The notes: generated from the letters alone by a model not told the origin. A stretch of 64,000 nt of DNA from Cytidiella melzeri (GCA_022592445.1 JABYQR010000161.1:1-64000); one strand, 5' to 3'. Positions 19,421 to 31,191 are shown, counted from the first letter of the stretch. Numbers and translations are program-made.

Positions 19421-20995
19421 ATAGAATACAGTGTGGCTTCCCAAAGTCCCAATAGCAGCATTTGGTCCAGAGATCATCTTCCGTGCGAAAACTATCCCCA
19501 CGCCTTCAACAACCAGACTGTCAGAGACGAAAGCTACAACCCAGAGGAAGGACATCAGATTTGTGAAGCACAACCGTGTCCCAACCGATACAACAGAGTA
19601 GAATATCCTGGTCGTTACGCAAATCAGTATCGATCCATCCATCACTGGCAGGAAGATCGCATTCTTGAATCTCTCCCACCACTACCTGAACCTGAAGAAG
19701 ATTTCGATCGAACCTTCACACAGGAACAATATCAGATGGATTCCACCAATGTCTCCCAGCATGCTTCCAGGGCAGCAACTCCCGCCCCCACACAAGAGCC
19801 GTCCCCGCCTCCCACAGCAGAACAGCTTCTGCACGCACTACTCCTGGGTCAGCAACAGCTGACACAAGCTATCACGGCCCTGGTTCAGAACCAGCAACAA
19901 CCGGTAAACAATAGGTCACGGGAAAGGGTTGTGGAAAAACCCGCCAGCTTTAAGGGCAATGCTAGTAGTGACGCACGTCGCTTTTTAGCTGCCTTCTCAA
20001 TGTATGCGCAGTTCAACGAGAAGCTGTCTCCGTATAATGCCCAAGGTGGTCAGACTCGGTTGGATCATCTCTGGATTTTGTCGGCCCTGTCATTTATGAC
20101 CGAAGATGCAGCAGTTTGGGCAACGCCCCACATGGACTTGATTGCCAGTCATCAAATGGCATTCAATGGTGATTGGGACGACTTCAGAACGGCGTTCAAA
20201 GCACGATTTGAACCAGTTGATGAAATGGTGGATGCCAAGGCCAAGCTCAGGGAGCTGTGGCAAGGCAAAAAGACGGTTCCTGAATACACGGCCCGATTCC
20301 GGGAAATCATGGACAGGACAGGTTACTCGACACAAGACCTTCGTGATCGCTACTATGAACATCTGAGCACCACGATTAAGGATGAACTAGTTCACACCGC
20401 ACGGTCCCATGTCACCCTTGTTGATCTGATCAATGTGGCCACAGACATCAACAATCGTCTTCGGGTTCGAGCTCAGAAAAAAGCTCGTGAACAAGGTCGA
20501 ACAGTCCCCAACGTGTTCAAATCTACCCCGGTCTCCACCTCGTCCCCGGCTCCTTTTGTCCAACCGTCTCGTGATTCCAATGCTATGGAAATTGATGCCA
20601 CTAAAGTCAGTCCCAATGGGAAAACACGTGCTGATTTCATGAAAGCAATGAATGGAAGATGCTACGGATGTGGATCTAAGGAGCACCAGAAGAAAGACGG
20701 CAAACATGATCGGGAATTGTGTGGACATTGTGGAGGCAACCATCAGACGCAAGTGTGCCAAAGCCGGTTCCTTGGGTACCCACCTAGGCAACAGAAGGTG
20801 GCTGCCAGCACTCTTTTCGATCCGTCCACTTCGGCCCCCTCGTCGTCCTCGTCCGCGAGGCCCTTACCTACCCAGCCCGCCGCAACCGTTGCCAGCTCTT
20901 CGTCTTCAACTCCGTTTGACTACGATGCCATTATGAAGCAGATGTCATCCCTCACGGACCAAGTCAAGCAGCTCGGCAATCAACGGGATTTTTAG
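19421..20995 (+). CDS. Gypsy-A Gag with N-terminal Cys/His module
   Basis: It lies in the same frame as ORF0, separated only by the TGA at 19418. There is no AUG before a Met about 100 residues in (QYQMDSTNVS). Residues encoded at 19484-19588 form the module CENYPHAF...ICEAQPCPNR. The Gag capsid region follows (FLAAFSMYAQFNEKLSPY, LDHLWILSALSFMTEDAAVW, DFRTAFKARFEPVDEMVDAK, VPEYTARFREIMDR). The nucleocapsid end is Cys-rich: CYGCGSKEH and CGHCGGNHQTQVC. It ends QLGNQRDF with TAG at 20993. Pol is in the -1 frame and overlaps at the run GGGATTTTTAG, so a -1 ribosomal shift is likely. Confidence 0.75.
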   Translation: MEYSVASQSPNSSIWSRDHLPCENYPHAFNNQTVRDESYNPEEGHQICEAQPCPNRYNRVEYPGRYANQYRSIHHWQEDRILESLPPLPEPEEDFDRTFTQEQYQMDSTNVSQHASRAATPAPTQEPSPPPTAEQLLHALLLGQQQLTQAITALVQNQQQPVNNRSRERVVEKPASFKGNASSDARRFLAAFSMYAQFNEKLSPYNAQGGQTRLDHLWILSALSFMTEDAAVWATPHMDLIASHQMAFNGDWDDFRTAFKARFEPVDEMVDAKAKLRELWQGKKTVPEYTARFREIMDRTGYSTQDLRDRYYEHLSTTIKDELVHTARSHVTLVDLINVATDINNRLRVRAQKKAREQGRTVPNVFKSTPVSTSSPAPFVQPSRDSNAMEIDATKVSPNGKTRADFMKAMNGRCYGCGSKEHQKKDGKHDRELCGHCGGNHQTQVCQSRFLGYPPRQQKVAASTLFDPSTSAPSSSSSARPLPTQPAATVASSSSSTPFDYDAIMKQMSSLTDQVKQLGNQRDF

Positions 20996-23900
20996 AGAGG
21001 ACTCCAGGTGAAACCGCACCCTCGAGTCCCTCTGGAAAAACCTACATAGAAGAAGTGGAGGACAATGATGATTCCCCCACGGACACAGTTTTTAGTCCCC
21101 CTGTAGTAAATACCCGCCCCGCGCAGCAGCCTGATTCGCAGTCTTCAGTTTTATTTAACAACATGTATAACTATTTTGAAACCTTGTCGTCCTGTATAGT
21201 ACCCGAAATAGACCCGCTTAGCATGCACTTTCGAGTTCCTATCACGCTCAAAGGAGTGTTTAGAGAGCAAGGCATCAAAGCCATGATTGACTCAGGAGCC
21301 ACCGCTTTATTCCTGAGTCAAGACTTTGTCAATCGGCACCAAGTACGTACGGTCCCTTTAGAAAGACAGATCCCACTCCACAACATCGATGGGAATCTAA
21401 ATCAAGGAGGACGTATCACACACAGAGCAGAGCTCGAACTACAAGTTGTGTCGCGGAGCGACTGCTGCTGTGCTGATAACCCTAAAAAGGGAGTGTAGTA
21501 GAGAGGAAGGGAGGTGGATCTCCAACGACGACAACGAGGTCAAAGTCGATGATGAGCAGGCAAGCAGGCTCTGAGGCCGGATACTGGCAGTGCAAATGAC
21601 GAAGTTAATATCAGACTAATACTAGGTTACATTGAGTAACTCACCTGGCAGTGCAAATGACGAAGAGGTCAAGATGCAGAACCAGGGAGGGTAAGGGGTA
21701 CTATATATACTGTGTCTGGGTGGTCTGTGCACCAGTTCCCACACTAGGGACTGGAGTAACTGTGGGGCTGGAGTAACAATAGAACAATAAGGGACCAGGG
21801 TAACTGTCAAGGACCTGAGTAACTGTCAAGGACCAGGGTACGTAGAACAATAGAGCTAGAACAATAGAACAATAGAACAATAGAAACTGGGGGAATCCCT
21901 GGGGAATCCCTAACAATAGATAGAAGACAATAGTCGAAAGACAATAGAACAATAAGACCTGGGGGAATCCCTGGGGAATCCCTATCAATGGAAGTTGAAC
22001 AATAGAACAATAGCCTAGGTTGATCTGGAACCACTCCAGATTGAGTCTAGGGTTTGGGTCTGGACTATTGATAAATAAGGCAGGATGTCACGTGACCCGG
22101 GTTAGGGTTAGGTCCGGTAACACTCCTAGCCGGAAAATAAGCGCTCTAGATAGGCGCCTAAGGCTGTAAACTTGTGACATTGTTGGAAAAATCCGGTCTC
22201 TGTTGGACTATCCATGTCAAGTTGGGGCTATCAAGGAAAATGCAACCTTTTTGGTCACAGACATTGGTCCAGAAGATTGTATTCTAGGCCTACCCTGGCT
22301 TCGCAAAGCAAACCCCAAGATCAATTGGGCTACCGGAGAAATGGAACTGGAAGCCGAAGAAGACTTCGAGCCCTTCCAGTCTATCACAGCCAATCGGAAG
22401 CAGAGACGAGCCTGGCTTAGAGCCGGGATCATTCAGGACACCAAAGAAGAGCTTTGGTCCTGTGCTAGCTATACGTACTCTACAGACATTGCGGCTAAGG
22501 CCCATCAATCCAAAGAGCAACAAACGTTCGAACAGATGGTTCCAGAAGAATATCGCAGACACCAGAAAGTCTTTTCCGAAGAAGCATCACAGCGTCTCCC
22601 AGAGCACCAACCCTGGGATCACACGATTGATCTAACAGAGAACCTGAAGATGTTCAGATCCAAGGTCTACCCCATGTCCCCGAATGAACAAGCGGAGTTA
22701 GACAAGTTTATTGAGGAAAACCTAGCGAAAGGATATATTGTCCCATCCAAGTCGCCCATGGCCTCACCGGTATTCTTCGTCAAGAAGAAGGATGGCAAGC
22801 TTTGGCTTGTTCAGGATTATCGACGGTTGAATGACATCACGATCAAAAACCGCTACCCACTCCCCTTGGTATCAGACATTACCAATCGACTTCGTCAAGC
22901 CAAAATCTTCACTAAGTTTGACGTACGATGGGGTTACCATAACATTCGGATCAAAGAAAATGACGAATGGAAGGGTGCATTTGTGACAAACCGAGGGCTG
23001 TTCGAGCCTAAGGTGATGTTGTTTGGCATGACCAATTCTCCAGCCACGTTTCAAGCAATGATGAACTCCATCTTTGCTGATCTCATCGCGGAAGGAAAGG
23101 TCTCTGTGTACCTGGATGACATCCTCATCTTCAGCTCAGACATCACGGAACATCATAAACTCGTCCATGAAGTACTAGCAAGACTTGAAGCCAATGACCT
23201 GTACCTTCGCCCCGAGAAATGCGAATTTGAACAGTCACAAGTCGAGTACTTAGGTCTAATCATTGGTAACGGAAAGATCCGTATGGACTCGGGTAAAATA
23301 GAAGCTATCACCAACTGGCCGGTACCACAGAATCTCCGTGATGTACGCGGCTTCATTGGATTTGCCAACTTCTACCGACGTTTCATCAAGGACTTTGCAC
23401 GGCATACTCGTCCCCTCCACGATCTTACCAAGAAAGACCAACCTTGGAAGTGGGGAGAAGCACAGCAGAACGCCTTTCAAATGCTCAAAGATGCGTTCAC
23501 TCAGGAACCAATTTTAGTCACATGGGAACCCGATCGCCCCACACGTATTGAAGTTGATGCGTCTGGCTTTGCAACTGGAGGGGTTCTATTGCAGAAACTA
23601 GAGGATGGACAATGGCACCCAGTAGCGTTCCGGTCTCAGTCTATGGCCGAAGCAGAACGGAACTATGAGATCTATGATCGAGAAATGCTCGCTATCATCA
23701 GGGCTCTCGAAGATTGGCGTCACTATCTGGAAGGATTACCCGCGCCCTTTGAGATTATCACAGATCATCAGAATCTGCAGTACTGGCGTACCACTCAGGA
23801 CCTTTCTAGACGACAAGCTCGGTGGTCCTTATACCTTAGCCGGTTTGATTTCGTGTTGACCCACAAACCCGGAAAGACCCTTACTCAAGGTGACCCGCTG

Positions 23901-24923
23901 TCCAGAGTTAGAACCTTGGAAGTACTAGATGCATCAGACAACAAAGAACAAGTTGTGCTGAAACCCGAATACTTCCAAACCATAGCTGCCTCAAGTACTC
24001 TAGAAACAGACCCATTGAAAGCTCGAATCAGAGACATCAGCCTTCGAGAAGCAGAGGTGGTTCAGGGATTAGCCAAGCTAAAGAAGGACGGGCCCCGGAA
24101 GTTGACAGATGGTGGACTAGAGTGGGAAGAAGACAGCGGACTGGTGTACTACAAAGGAAAGCTGTACATTCCTAAAGATCGAGAAGTCCGAAAGGAGATT
24201 GTACGTCGATGCCACGATGCACTACCAGCAGGACATCCTGGCAAACACGCAACCCTGGAACTAGTAACACGGCACTATTGGTGGCCTCGTATGGTATCAT
24301 TCGTAGAACAATATGTCCTCGGATGTGACAAGTGTCAGCGGACCAAATCAGCACAGCACCCGGTTGCCCCAATACAGCCTATCGAAGTACCAGACAGACC
24401 TTGGCAGGTGGTTGGTGTAGACTTAGTCGGACCACTCCCACGCAGTAAAGGTTTTGACATGATTGCCGTGTACACAGACTTGTACAGCAAGCAAACACAT
24501 GTAATTCCAACTCAGTCTACGGTCACAGCAGACGGTATAGCCAACCTTCACATCAGAGAGGTGTTCAGGCTCCACGGCATTCCCCGACAGTTCATATCCG
24601 ATAGAGGACCCCAGTTTGCAGCTCGTGTCATGCAAGCGTTGTACAAACGGCTAGGCATCACTGGCGCCATGACTACCGCCTACCACCCTCAGGCCAATGG
24701 TCAAACGGAAAGAACAAATCAAGAGGTAGAAAAGATTCTACAACTCTTCGTTGATCAACGACAAGATGATTGGGCAGAATACATCCCAGTGGCTGAATTC
24801 GCCATCAACTCTCGTGTCAACTCATCTACGCAGCACTCTCCGTTTGAAGTCATGTACGGGTATCTACCGGACTTTACCATTCCCATTGGTTGTCAAAGTC
24901 GCATGCCGAACCTAGATGCACGT
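20990..24923 (+). pseudogene. Gypsy-A Pol: protease, RT, RNase H, integrase
   Basis: Coding is 20990-21448 plus 22220-24923, interrupted by a solo LTR; joining at AGTTG reads LQVGAIKENATFLVTDIGPE in frame. Protease: AMIDSGATALFLSQDF. RT: VRKKDGK-type block FFVKKKDGKLWLVQDYRRLN and active site YLDDILIFS. RNase H: EVDASGFATGGVLLQ, YDREMLAIIRALEDWRHYLE, ITDHQNLQYW. Integrase: a zinc-binding region ending CDKCQRTK, then D in VGVDLVGPLPRS, D in FISDRGPQFAARV and E in HPQANGQTERTNQEVEK. All catalytic residues are present, and the only lesions seen are the two insertions. Gypsy-C interrupts at NLDAR; coding resumes at 32865. Confidence 0.88.
21449..22219 (-). repeat. Solo LTR of the gypsy-A family, TSD AGTTG
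   Basis: On the plus strand it starts TGTCGCGGAGCG and ends ATCCATGTCA, flanked by AGTTG at 21444-21448 and 22220-22224. It has two copies of the U3 minisatellite and is 771 bp long. It lies antisense to the host gypsy-A, in the protease gene. Confidence 0.93.
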
Positions 24924-25418
24924 TGTCAAGAACACAACCAAACTCTATGAAGAGCGAGGAAGTGACGACAGGGATGGAGGAACGACGAGCGGACTCGCGT
25001 GGACGATGACGACAAGGAAGATGATGATGATGATGGAGAGACAACGACGAGGGAGCAGCTAACGATGAGCTAAAGACCAGGATATATTAGCATAGTGATG
25101 AAACTAGTACAAGGTGAACGTCACCTAAAGACCAGGAGGTAGAATCTGAGGTCTTTAGGGAGCTACAGGGTGAGTTTATATACATCTCAGACAAGGACCC
25201 CTGGTACCGGGTCTGTACTCCTAACACTGCCGTGGGAACGTATGGTGTGCTATGGTGCGATGTTCTACAATATTCCACAATGTTCCAGCACCTTCTATGA
25301 TCATGTGACCAGTCTGTCACATGTACTTTGATCACATGCAGTAGCCATGTATCATCGATAAGATAAGATAAGGAAAATAAAAGAAAAAAGGAAAGAAAAA
25401 GTATGCATGTTCGTGACA
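24924..25418 (-). repeat. Gypsy-C 3' LTR (495 bp)
   Basis: Nearly identical to the 5' LTR; differences are a few base changes and short indels (for example TAGCATAGTGATG versus TAGCAAGTGATG), implying recent insertion. Confidence 0.92.
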
Positions 25419-25429
25419 TTACCCCCCTT

Positions 25430-25740
25430 TTAAAGGCCTTTTCTCCGGAAGGCAGGAGTTGAGTCTTTTCCGTCTTCCCACAAGGATACACGTCGTAGAG
25501 TTTCTGCAGGTAATTTCTCAAAATTCTCGTTGATTGGTCGGAAGTTCATTGCCAAGAATAGAGATGCAGCAATTGGCCGTGGAGCTCCTGGGTGTCGTCT
25601 GTGGAAATCCTTTACAGCTTCATCGGCATGAGTGACGTTGGTTGCTGGTTCCCAGGAATTTTCTGATTCTGGGTACCCTTTCCACTTAACACGGTATTGA
25701 AACTCCTTCTTTCGACCGAAGATCCTTGAATCAAGAATCT
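25430..25740 (-). pseudogene. Gypsy-C chromodomain, cut off by a solo LTR
   Basis: After removing the LTR the minus strand joins EVEQ to ILDSRIFGRKKEFQYRVKWK and GYPESENSWEPATNVTHADE, a clear chromodomain (aromatic Y, W and W positions kept). It then ends with a basic tail and TAA at 25430 next to the polypurine tract. Chromodomains on integrase target chromoviruses to heterochromatin, which fits the nested setting. Confidence 0.85.
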
Positions 25741-26487
25741 TGACATGGATAGTCCAACAGAGACCGGATTTTTCCAATATTGTCACAAGTTTATAGCCTT
25801 AGGCGCCTATCTAGAGCGCTTATTTTCCAGCTAGGAGTGTTACCGGACCTAACCCTAACCTGGGTCACGTGACATCCTGCCTTATTTATCAATAGTCCAG
25901 ACCCAAACCCTAGACTCAGTCTGGAGCGGTTCCAGATCAACCTAGGCTATTGTTCTATTGTTCCTCTTCCATTGATGGGGATTCCCCAGGGATTCCCCCA
26001 GGTCTTATTGTTCTATTGTTCTTATCCTATTGTTCTATTGTTGTATTGTTCTAGCTCTATTGTTCTACGTACCCTGGTCCTTGACAGTTACTCAGGTCCT
26101 TGACAGTTACTCCGGTTCTTGACAGTTACCCGGGTTTATTATTGTTCTATTGTTACTCCAGTCCCACAGTTACTCCAGTCCCTAGTGTGGGAACTGGTGC
26201 ACAGACCATCCAGACACAGTATATATAGTACCCCTTACCCTCCCTGGTTCTGCATCTTGACCTCTTCGTCATTTGCACTGCCAGGTGAGTTACTCAATGT
26301 AACCTAGTATAAACATGATATTAACTTCGTCATTTGCACTGCCAGTATCCGGCCTTTGAGCCTGCTTGCCTGCTCATCATCGACTTTGACCTCGTTGTCG
26401 TCGTTGGAGATCCACTTCCACTTCCACTCCCTCCCTTCTCTACCCTTGTTTAGGGTTTAGTAGTATAGCAGCAGTCGCTCCGCGACA
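25741..26487 (+). repeat. Solo LTR of the gypsy-A family inside gypsy-C, TSD AATCT
   Basis: Ends TGACATGGATAG and CTCCGCGACA, flanked by AATCT at 25736-25740 and 26488-26492; 747 bp. It has the TATA box, the ATCTTGACCT primer sequence and the leader intron with duplicated ends. This is the innermost level of the nest. Confidence 0.93.
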
Positions 26488-28011
26488 AATCTGTTCTACC
26501 TCGTACTCCTCTTCTTCGTCTACCATAATCGGTTCAGGTTCAGGAAATTCCCGATCAGGGACCAAACTTGCCGTCTTGGCTGGTCGCAACCTATCCACAT
26601 GGAACACCGGGTGGCGCTTGTCCCGGATGGTAAGCTTAACCCGGTAGTTCAAATCCCCAATCTTTTCTAAGATCTCATAGGGACCATCTCGTTTTGGTGC
26701 TAGCTTTGCCACTGGCTGTTCCTTTGGATGCTTCTCGCGTTCCACATAAACCTTGTCACCAACTTTAAACTGCGGGGCCTTTGTAACTCCGTGATCGTAG
26801 AATCGTTTCATGCGTTCCGCCGTGAGCTGTAGTGCAGCTTTGGCGTCTTCTTGGGCTTCTCGGAGCGCTCGAAGGCATTCGTCTGCTGCGGGAACGTTTG
26901 ATACTGGATTCAAAGGCACCTGGAATTCCGGTAGATACCCATAGATCAGTTCAAAGGGAGCCTTCCCGGTGGACGAGTGTACGCGGCTATTAAGCGCAAA
27001 CTCCGCAATTGGCAACCAGTCTACCCAGTCATCCTGTCTGAAGGAGCAGAACACTCTGAGATACTGTTCTATTTCTTGATTCATACGTTCGGTTTTACCA
27101 TCTGTCTGAGGATGGTACGCAGTGGACATAGACAACTTTACTCCGAGTGCATCGTAGATAGCACGGAGAAACTTGGACGCGAATACCGATCCGCGGTCTG
27201 AGATCATCTGGCGAGGTACCCCATGGAGTCGAAACACGTTTGCGATATAGTCCTGCACGTGTTCGGGAGTTTTCATGCTTTCTCGTGATGGATAGCAATG
27301 CACCTGCGCTGTTGTCCGATCAACTACGACTGTGATAGAATCGTATCCTTTACATGGCGGTAATTTGACAATGAAGTCCGTGGTAACGCTTTCCCATGGG
27401 GCATTGGGCGGATCTAGTGGATTGAGTGGACCACGTGGTGGGGCGGGGTATGTCTTGGTTCTTTGACAGGTGTCACACGTGTCTACATAGTCATTGACAA
27501 AGCGTGTCATGCTGGGCCACCAGTAGTTCCGAGATAGTAACTCCAGTGTTTTGTACCTGCCCGGATGTCCGGCAGCAGGTAAGTCATGGTGTCTCCGAAC
27601 TAGTTCCTTTCGGATCTCGTCATCTTTAGGGACGTAAACTTTTCCCCGGAACAACAACAGTCCATTCTCCACGTTCCACTCTTCGAGTCCGCGGCTAAGA
27701 AGACGAGGTCCGAGTTTCTTGACTTTGGCAAGTGCTTCTGCCACCTCGGTCTCTCGAAGAGAACATTCACGGATACGTTTCAACAAGTCTCTGTCTGGTT
27801 GTACACTAGCTTGTCCACGTTGAGAAGCAGCAGCTCGGAACACCTCAGGCGCTAAGACTACTCGTGACAGATTGTCTTCTTCATCTTTGACCTCGTGTTG
27901 ACCCAATCGTGACATGGAATCCGACTTTCCCATAGATTTCCCGGGTTTTGGGATGATCTCAAAGTTGAAACGTGAGAGAAATAACGACCAACGTGCTTGA
28001 CGGCGTGTCAA
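26488..28011 (-). pseudogene. Gypsy-C RNase H end and integrase
   Basis: It begins LTRRQARWSLFLSRFNFEII and continues through the integrase zinc region (HHDLPAAGHPGRYKTLELLS...CDTCQRTK), D in VTTDFIVKLPPCKGYDSITV, D in MISDRGSVFASKFL and E in HPQTDGKTERMNQEIEQYLR, then the GPY-like region (GPYEILEKIGDLNYRVKL). The catalytic triad is intact. It is separated from RT by a one-base deletion in an A run near 28066-28069 (minus-strand CCAGAAAATTCCC, where one more A restores LPEKFPIFSDHKNLEYWK). It is cut at the chromodomain by the solo LTR. Confidence 0.85.
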
Positions 28012-29477
28012 GTTACGAGCTGTCTTCCAGTACTCGAGGTTCTTGTGGTCAGAGAAGATAGGGAATTTTCTGGTAGCCCTTCCAAGTAATGACGCCAGTC
28101 TTCAAGGGCTCGTACAATTGCCATGAGTTCTCGGTCGTAGATCTCATAGTTTCGTTCAGTCTCAGTCATGCCTTCAGACCAATAGGCTACTGGATGCCAC
28201 GTGCCGTCTTTGGCTTGTTGTTCCAATACCCCTCCCATTGCATACCCGGATGCATCCGTTTCCAAACGTGTGGGTCTATCAAAACTCCACATTGCCAATA
28301 CCGGCGCTTCCACAAATCGTCGGCGGAGTTCATCAAACGCCGACTGTTCTTCAGGGCCCCATTTCCAAGGAACCTTGCCCGTGAGATGGTCTAAGGGCTT
28401 ACATAGCTTTCCGAAGTCCTTGATGAATCTCCGGTAGAAGTTTGCAAACCCACGGAATCGGCGAATATCGGAGACATTCTGCGGTACAGGCCACTCAGCC
28501 ACTGCCTTTACTTTGACAGGGTCCATGCGTAACTGATTGTGACCAATGATAACACCAAGATATTCTGTCTCTGAACGCTCAAATTCGCATTTCTCCGGTT
28601 TAAGAAACAGATCATGTTGTCTGAGCCGTCTCAGAACTTCATGTACCACCTCGCGGTGCTCGGAGATCTCCTTGGAATAGATGAGGATATCATCTAGGTA
28701 GACGGTGACCTTGCCTTCAGCAATAAGATCAGCAAAGATGTCGTTCATCATGTTCTGGAATGTGGCCGGGGAATTGGTAAGACCAAAGAACATGACCGTG
28801 GGTTCAAACAGTCCTCGGTTGGTGACAAATGCAGCCTTGTGTTCATCGCCTTCCTTGATGCGGACATTATTGTATCCCCATCTGACGTCCAGCTTAGTGA
28901 AGAACTTAGCCCCTCTTAGTCTATCCATGAGTTCAGAAATTAATGGTAATGGATATCTGTTCTTGATGGTGACCTCGTTCAACTTTCGATAGTCCTGAAC
29001 CGGGCGTAACTTCCCATCCTTTTTCTTGACAAAGAAGAAGGGTGACGCCATTGGGGACTTCGACGGTCGAATGTACCCTTTCTCTAGATTCTCTTGGATA
29101 AACTTATCAAGCTCTTCTTGCTCAGGGTGTGATAGCGGGTAAACCTTTGCGTGGAATCCTTTTGCTTCCGGAATCAACTCAATTGCATGGTCGTACGACT
29201 TGTGTTCTGGAAGTCGTTGAGATTCCGTTTCAGAGAAAATGTGAGCATGTCGTCGATATTGCTCAGGCACCATCTCCTCAAAGGTTTTCACCGGTTTCAC
29301 CCGATTCTCAACCTCCGCTAGTTCACTAGAATACGTATACCCTGCCAGAGTGAACAAACGTTTGCCTTCTTGTACCATGGGTGTCGGACGTGTGCGTACA
29401 ATGCGTCGGGGAGTTCCTTTTCCACCGAGCTGAGTAGTGGCCTGTGCCTGTAACTTCGGCGATTCGGCCCCATCCAA
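28008..29477 (-). pseudogene. Gypsy-C reverse transcriptase and RNase H start
   Basis: RT motifs: FFVKKKDGKLRPVQDYRKLN, FFTKLDVRWGYNNVRI, YLDDILIYS active site, GVIIGHNQLRMDPVKVKAVA. RNase H begins ETDASGYAMGGVLEQQ and reaches YDRELMAIVRALEDWRHYLE before the frameshift at about 28068. At the upstream end it overlaps the protease frame by about 160 bases; a one-base shift near 29470 is needed to connect them. Confidence 0.87.
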
Positions 29478-30133
29478 ACTTCCTGAACCTTCCGTGGTCT
29501 CTTCGAGGTCTTCTTGGTTTCCTCCGTATCCACCGGCAAGTACGGAAGTTGTTCCACAACTTTCCGTAATCCCGGGGTCCTCTTCTTCCGTTTAGGCTCA
29601 GCTGTTCTCTTAGCTGCAACCTCCTTCGCTTCCTCAACCCTTTCTCTGGGTTTACATGCATCAGGACATCCATCCATCCTGATGATACCTTCGTACCAAT
29701 CAATGGTGGGGTTGTGATACCGCAACCAATCAATTCCTATGATCACGTCTTCTGGCCCAATATCAGTGACCGTGAAAATGGTCCTTTCCTCGTGGTCTCC
29801 TATCCTCATATTGAGAATGGCAACCTCATCAATAGCCCCATCTCGATTTGGGGTCCCGTCTATGTTGTACACCGGAATGGGTTGTTTCAACTTCCGGGTC
29901 CTAATACGATGCTCTCGAACAAACCGTTTATGAATGAATAGTGTCGAGGCTCCACTATCAATCATAGCTGCGACTTCTTTAGATCTCCGCACTCCTGAGA
30001 CTGTGATAGGTACGTGAAAATGTTCGGATTCAGAACCAGTCTCTAGTACATCAGATGCGAGTATGGAAAATCTATTAGTACATGGTAAACGTGGGGCGCG
30101 TGCTTGCGCAGCTCGAATCACGGCCCGAATCAA
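29318..30133 (-). pseudogene. Gypsy-C protease
   Basis: Retroviral-type aspartic protease with VAAMIDSGASTLFIHKRFVR (DSG catalytic motif), then FTVTDIGPEDVIIGIDWLRY. A basic linker (KRTAEPKRKKRTPGLRKVVE) follows. It starts at the end of Gag and needs a frame change to continue into RT. Its homologue in gypsy-A has the same TDIGPED motif. Confidence 0.82.
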
Positions 30134-31191
30134 AAACCCTCCTCAAGTCTCTTCTTGAGGTCGGCGTTCTCCGCCCTCAACTTCTCCAGTTCTCCTAGCA
30201 CGGCTTTGAGTGTTACTTCCGACACTCCCGACGAGCTCGACGCTTCTTCCCTCTCAGGCTTCTTTTCTTCGGCCCGAGAAGAAGATACCTCTCCAGTGGT
30301 AGCAGCCACACGAGTCCCTCGAGGTGGTGGGCGTGGGACTGCCGGTTTGGTGCACGTGCGTGCGATGTGACTGGGGTCGGTGGTAATCTCTTGACAGTTG
30401 TAACACCGCCGACCTTGTTGCATTTTGGAGGCATCGACCTCCATGGGAACCGGACCGTTGGAAGGACGGGGAACCGGAGTAAACCTGGGCTGAGACTGGG
30501 TGGGTCTCGACGTAGTTGACGGGGGAACAGACGGAGTTTTCTTTTCCGTCGTCTCCCTGATGCGGGCATATGCGGCTGCCATTTTCAGGGACCTATCAAT
30601 CCAGCCTTGGTAATTGGCTGGAGGTGCTTCGGCCGTTGCCAGCCGCCCGTAGATGTATTCAGGGAGACCCTTTATGAACCGGATCTCCTTGTCTTTGTCG
30701 CTCAACCCGTTGATGCGACCCACGTATGACTGGAAGTCAGTGACGTATGTACCGACATCCCGCGCGTTCTTTTCCTTCTTTTCAGCTCCACAGAGCTTCT
30801 CCAGTTCACGAATGGCAGTATCCTCGGGCGTTGCATCGCCGAAGTACTTTTTGAGTTCGGTTTTGAACTTAGCCCACGTGTCAAGATTGGCCGGCAAATC
30901 ACCGTTGTGGTCAGCCATGTGATCTGTAACTGGTATTGCCCATTGGGCAGCTTTCTCCGACAGACGGTAGATGGCCGTCAGGACCTTGGTTTTCTCGTCC
31001 GTGATACTGGCAGTCACCCAGTAAGCCTCACACTGGGACAGAAAACGTTCCAGGTCACGACCATGTTCGCCCTTGTATCTATCAGGCTTAGAATCATTGT
31101 TGTTGACCGTAACCTGCGGTCTGGGCATTGCTTGCGCGACTGCAGCTACAATGGCTGCAACCAGGGCGGGATCAACCGCGGGTGTTGTCAT
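30130..31191 (-). CDS. Gypsy-C Gag
   Basis: 353 residues starting with an AUG (MTTPAVDPALVAAIVAAVAQ). Capsid region: DRYKGEHGRDLERFLSQCEA, EKAAQWAIPVTDHMADH, WAKFKTELKKYFGDATPEDT and VTDFQSYVGRINGLSDKDKE. A zinc knuckle CYNCQEITTDPSHIARTC follows, then a Ser/Glu-rich tail with a short coiled coil (GELEKLRAENADLKKRLEEG). The frame is intact. Unlike gypsy-A, the Cys/His module is not fused to this Gag but lies about 200 nt upstream in another frame. Confidence 0.85.
   Translation of the reverse strand: MTTPAVDPALVAAIVAAVAQAMPRPQVTVNNNDSKPDRYKGEHGRDLERFLSQCEAYWVTASITDEKTKVLTAIYRLSEKAAQWAIPVTDHMADHNGDLPANLDTWAKFKTELKKYFGDATPEDTAIRELEKLCGAEKKEKNARDVGTYVTDFQSYVGRINGLSDKDKEIRFIKGLPEYIYGRLATAEAPPANYQGWIDRSLKMAAAYARIRETTEKKTPSVPPSTTSRPTQSQPRFTPVPRPSNGPVPMEVDASKMQQGRRCYNCQEITTDPSHIARTCTKPAVPRPPPRGTRVAATTGEVSSSRAEEKKPEREEASSSSGVSEVTLKAVLGELEKLRAENADLKKRLEEGF

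Noticed and set aside
24924..24950. End of the gypsy-A pol frame (CQEHNQTL)
   Set aside because: These residues come from the inserted gypsy-C LTR; true coding resumes at 32865.
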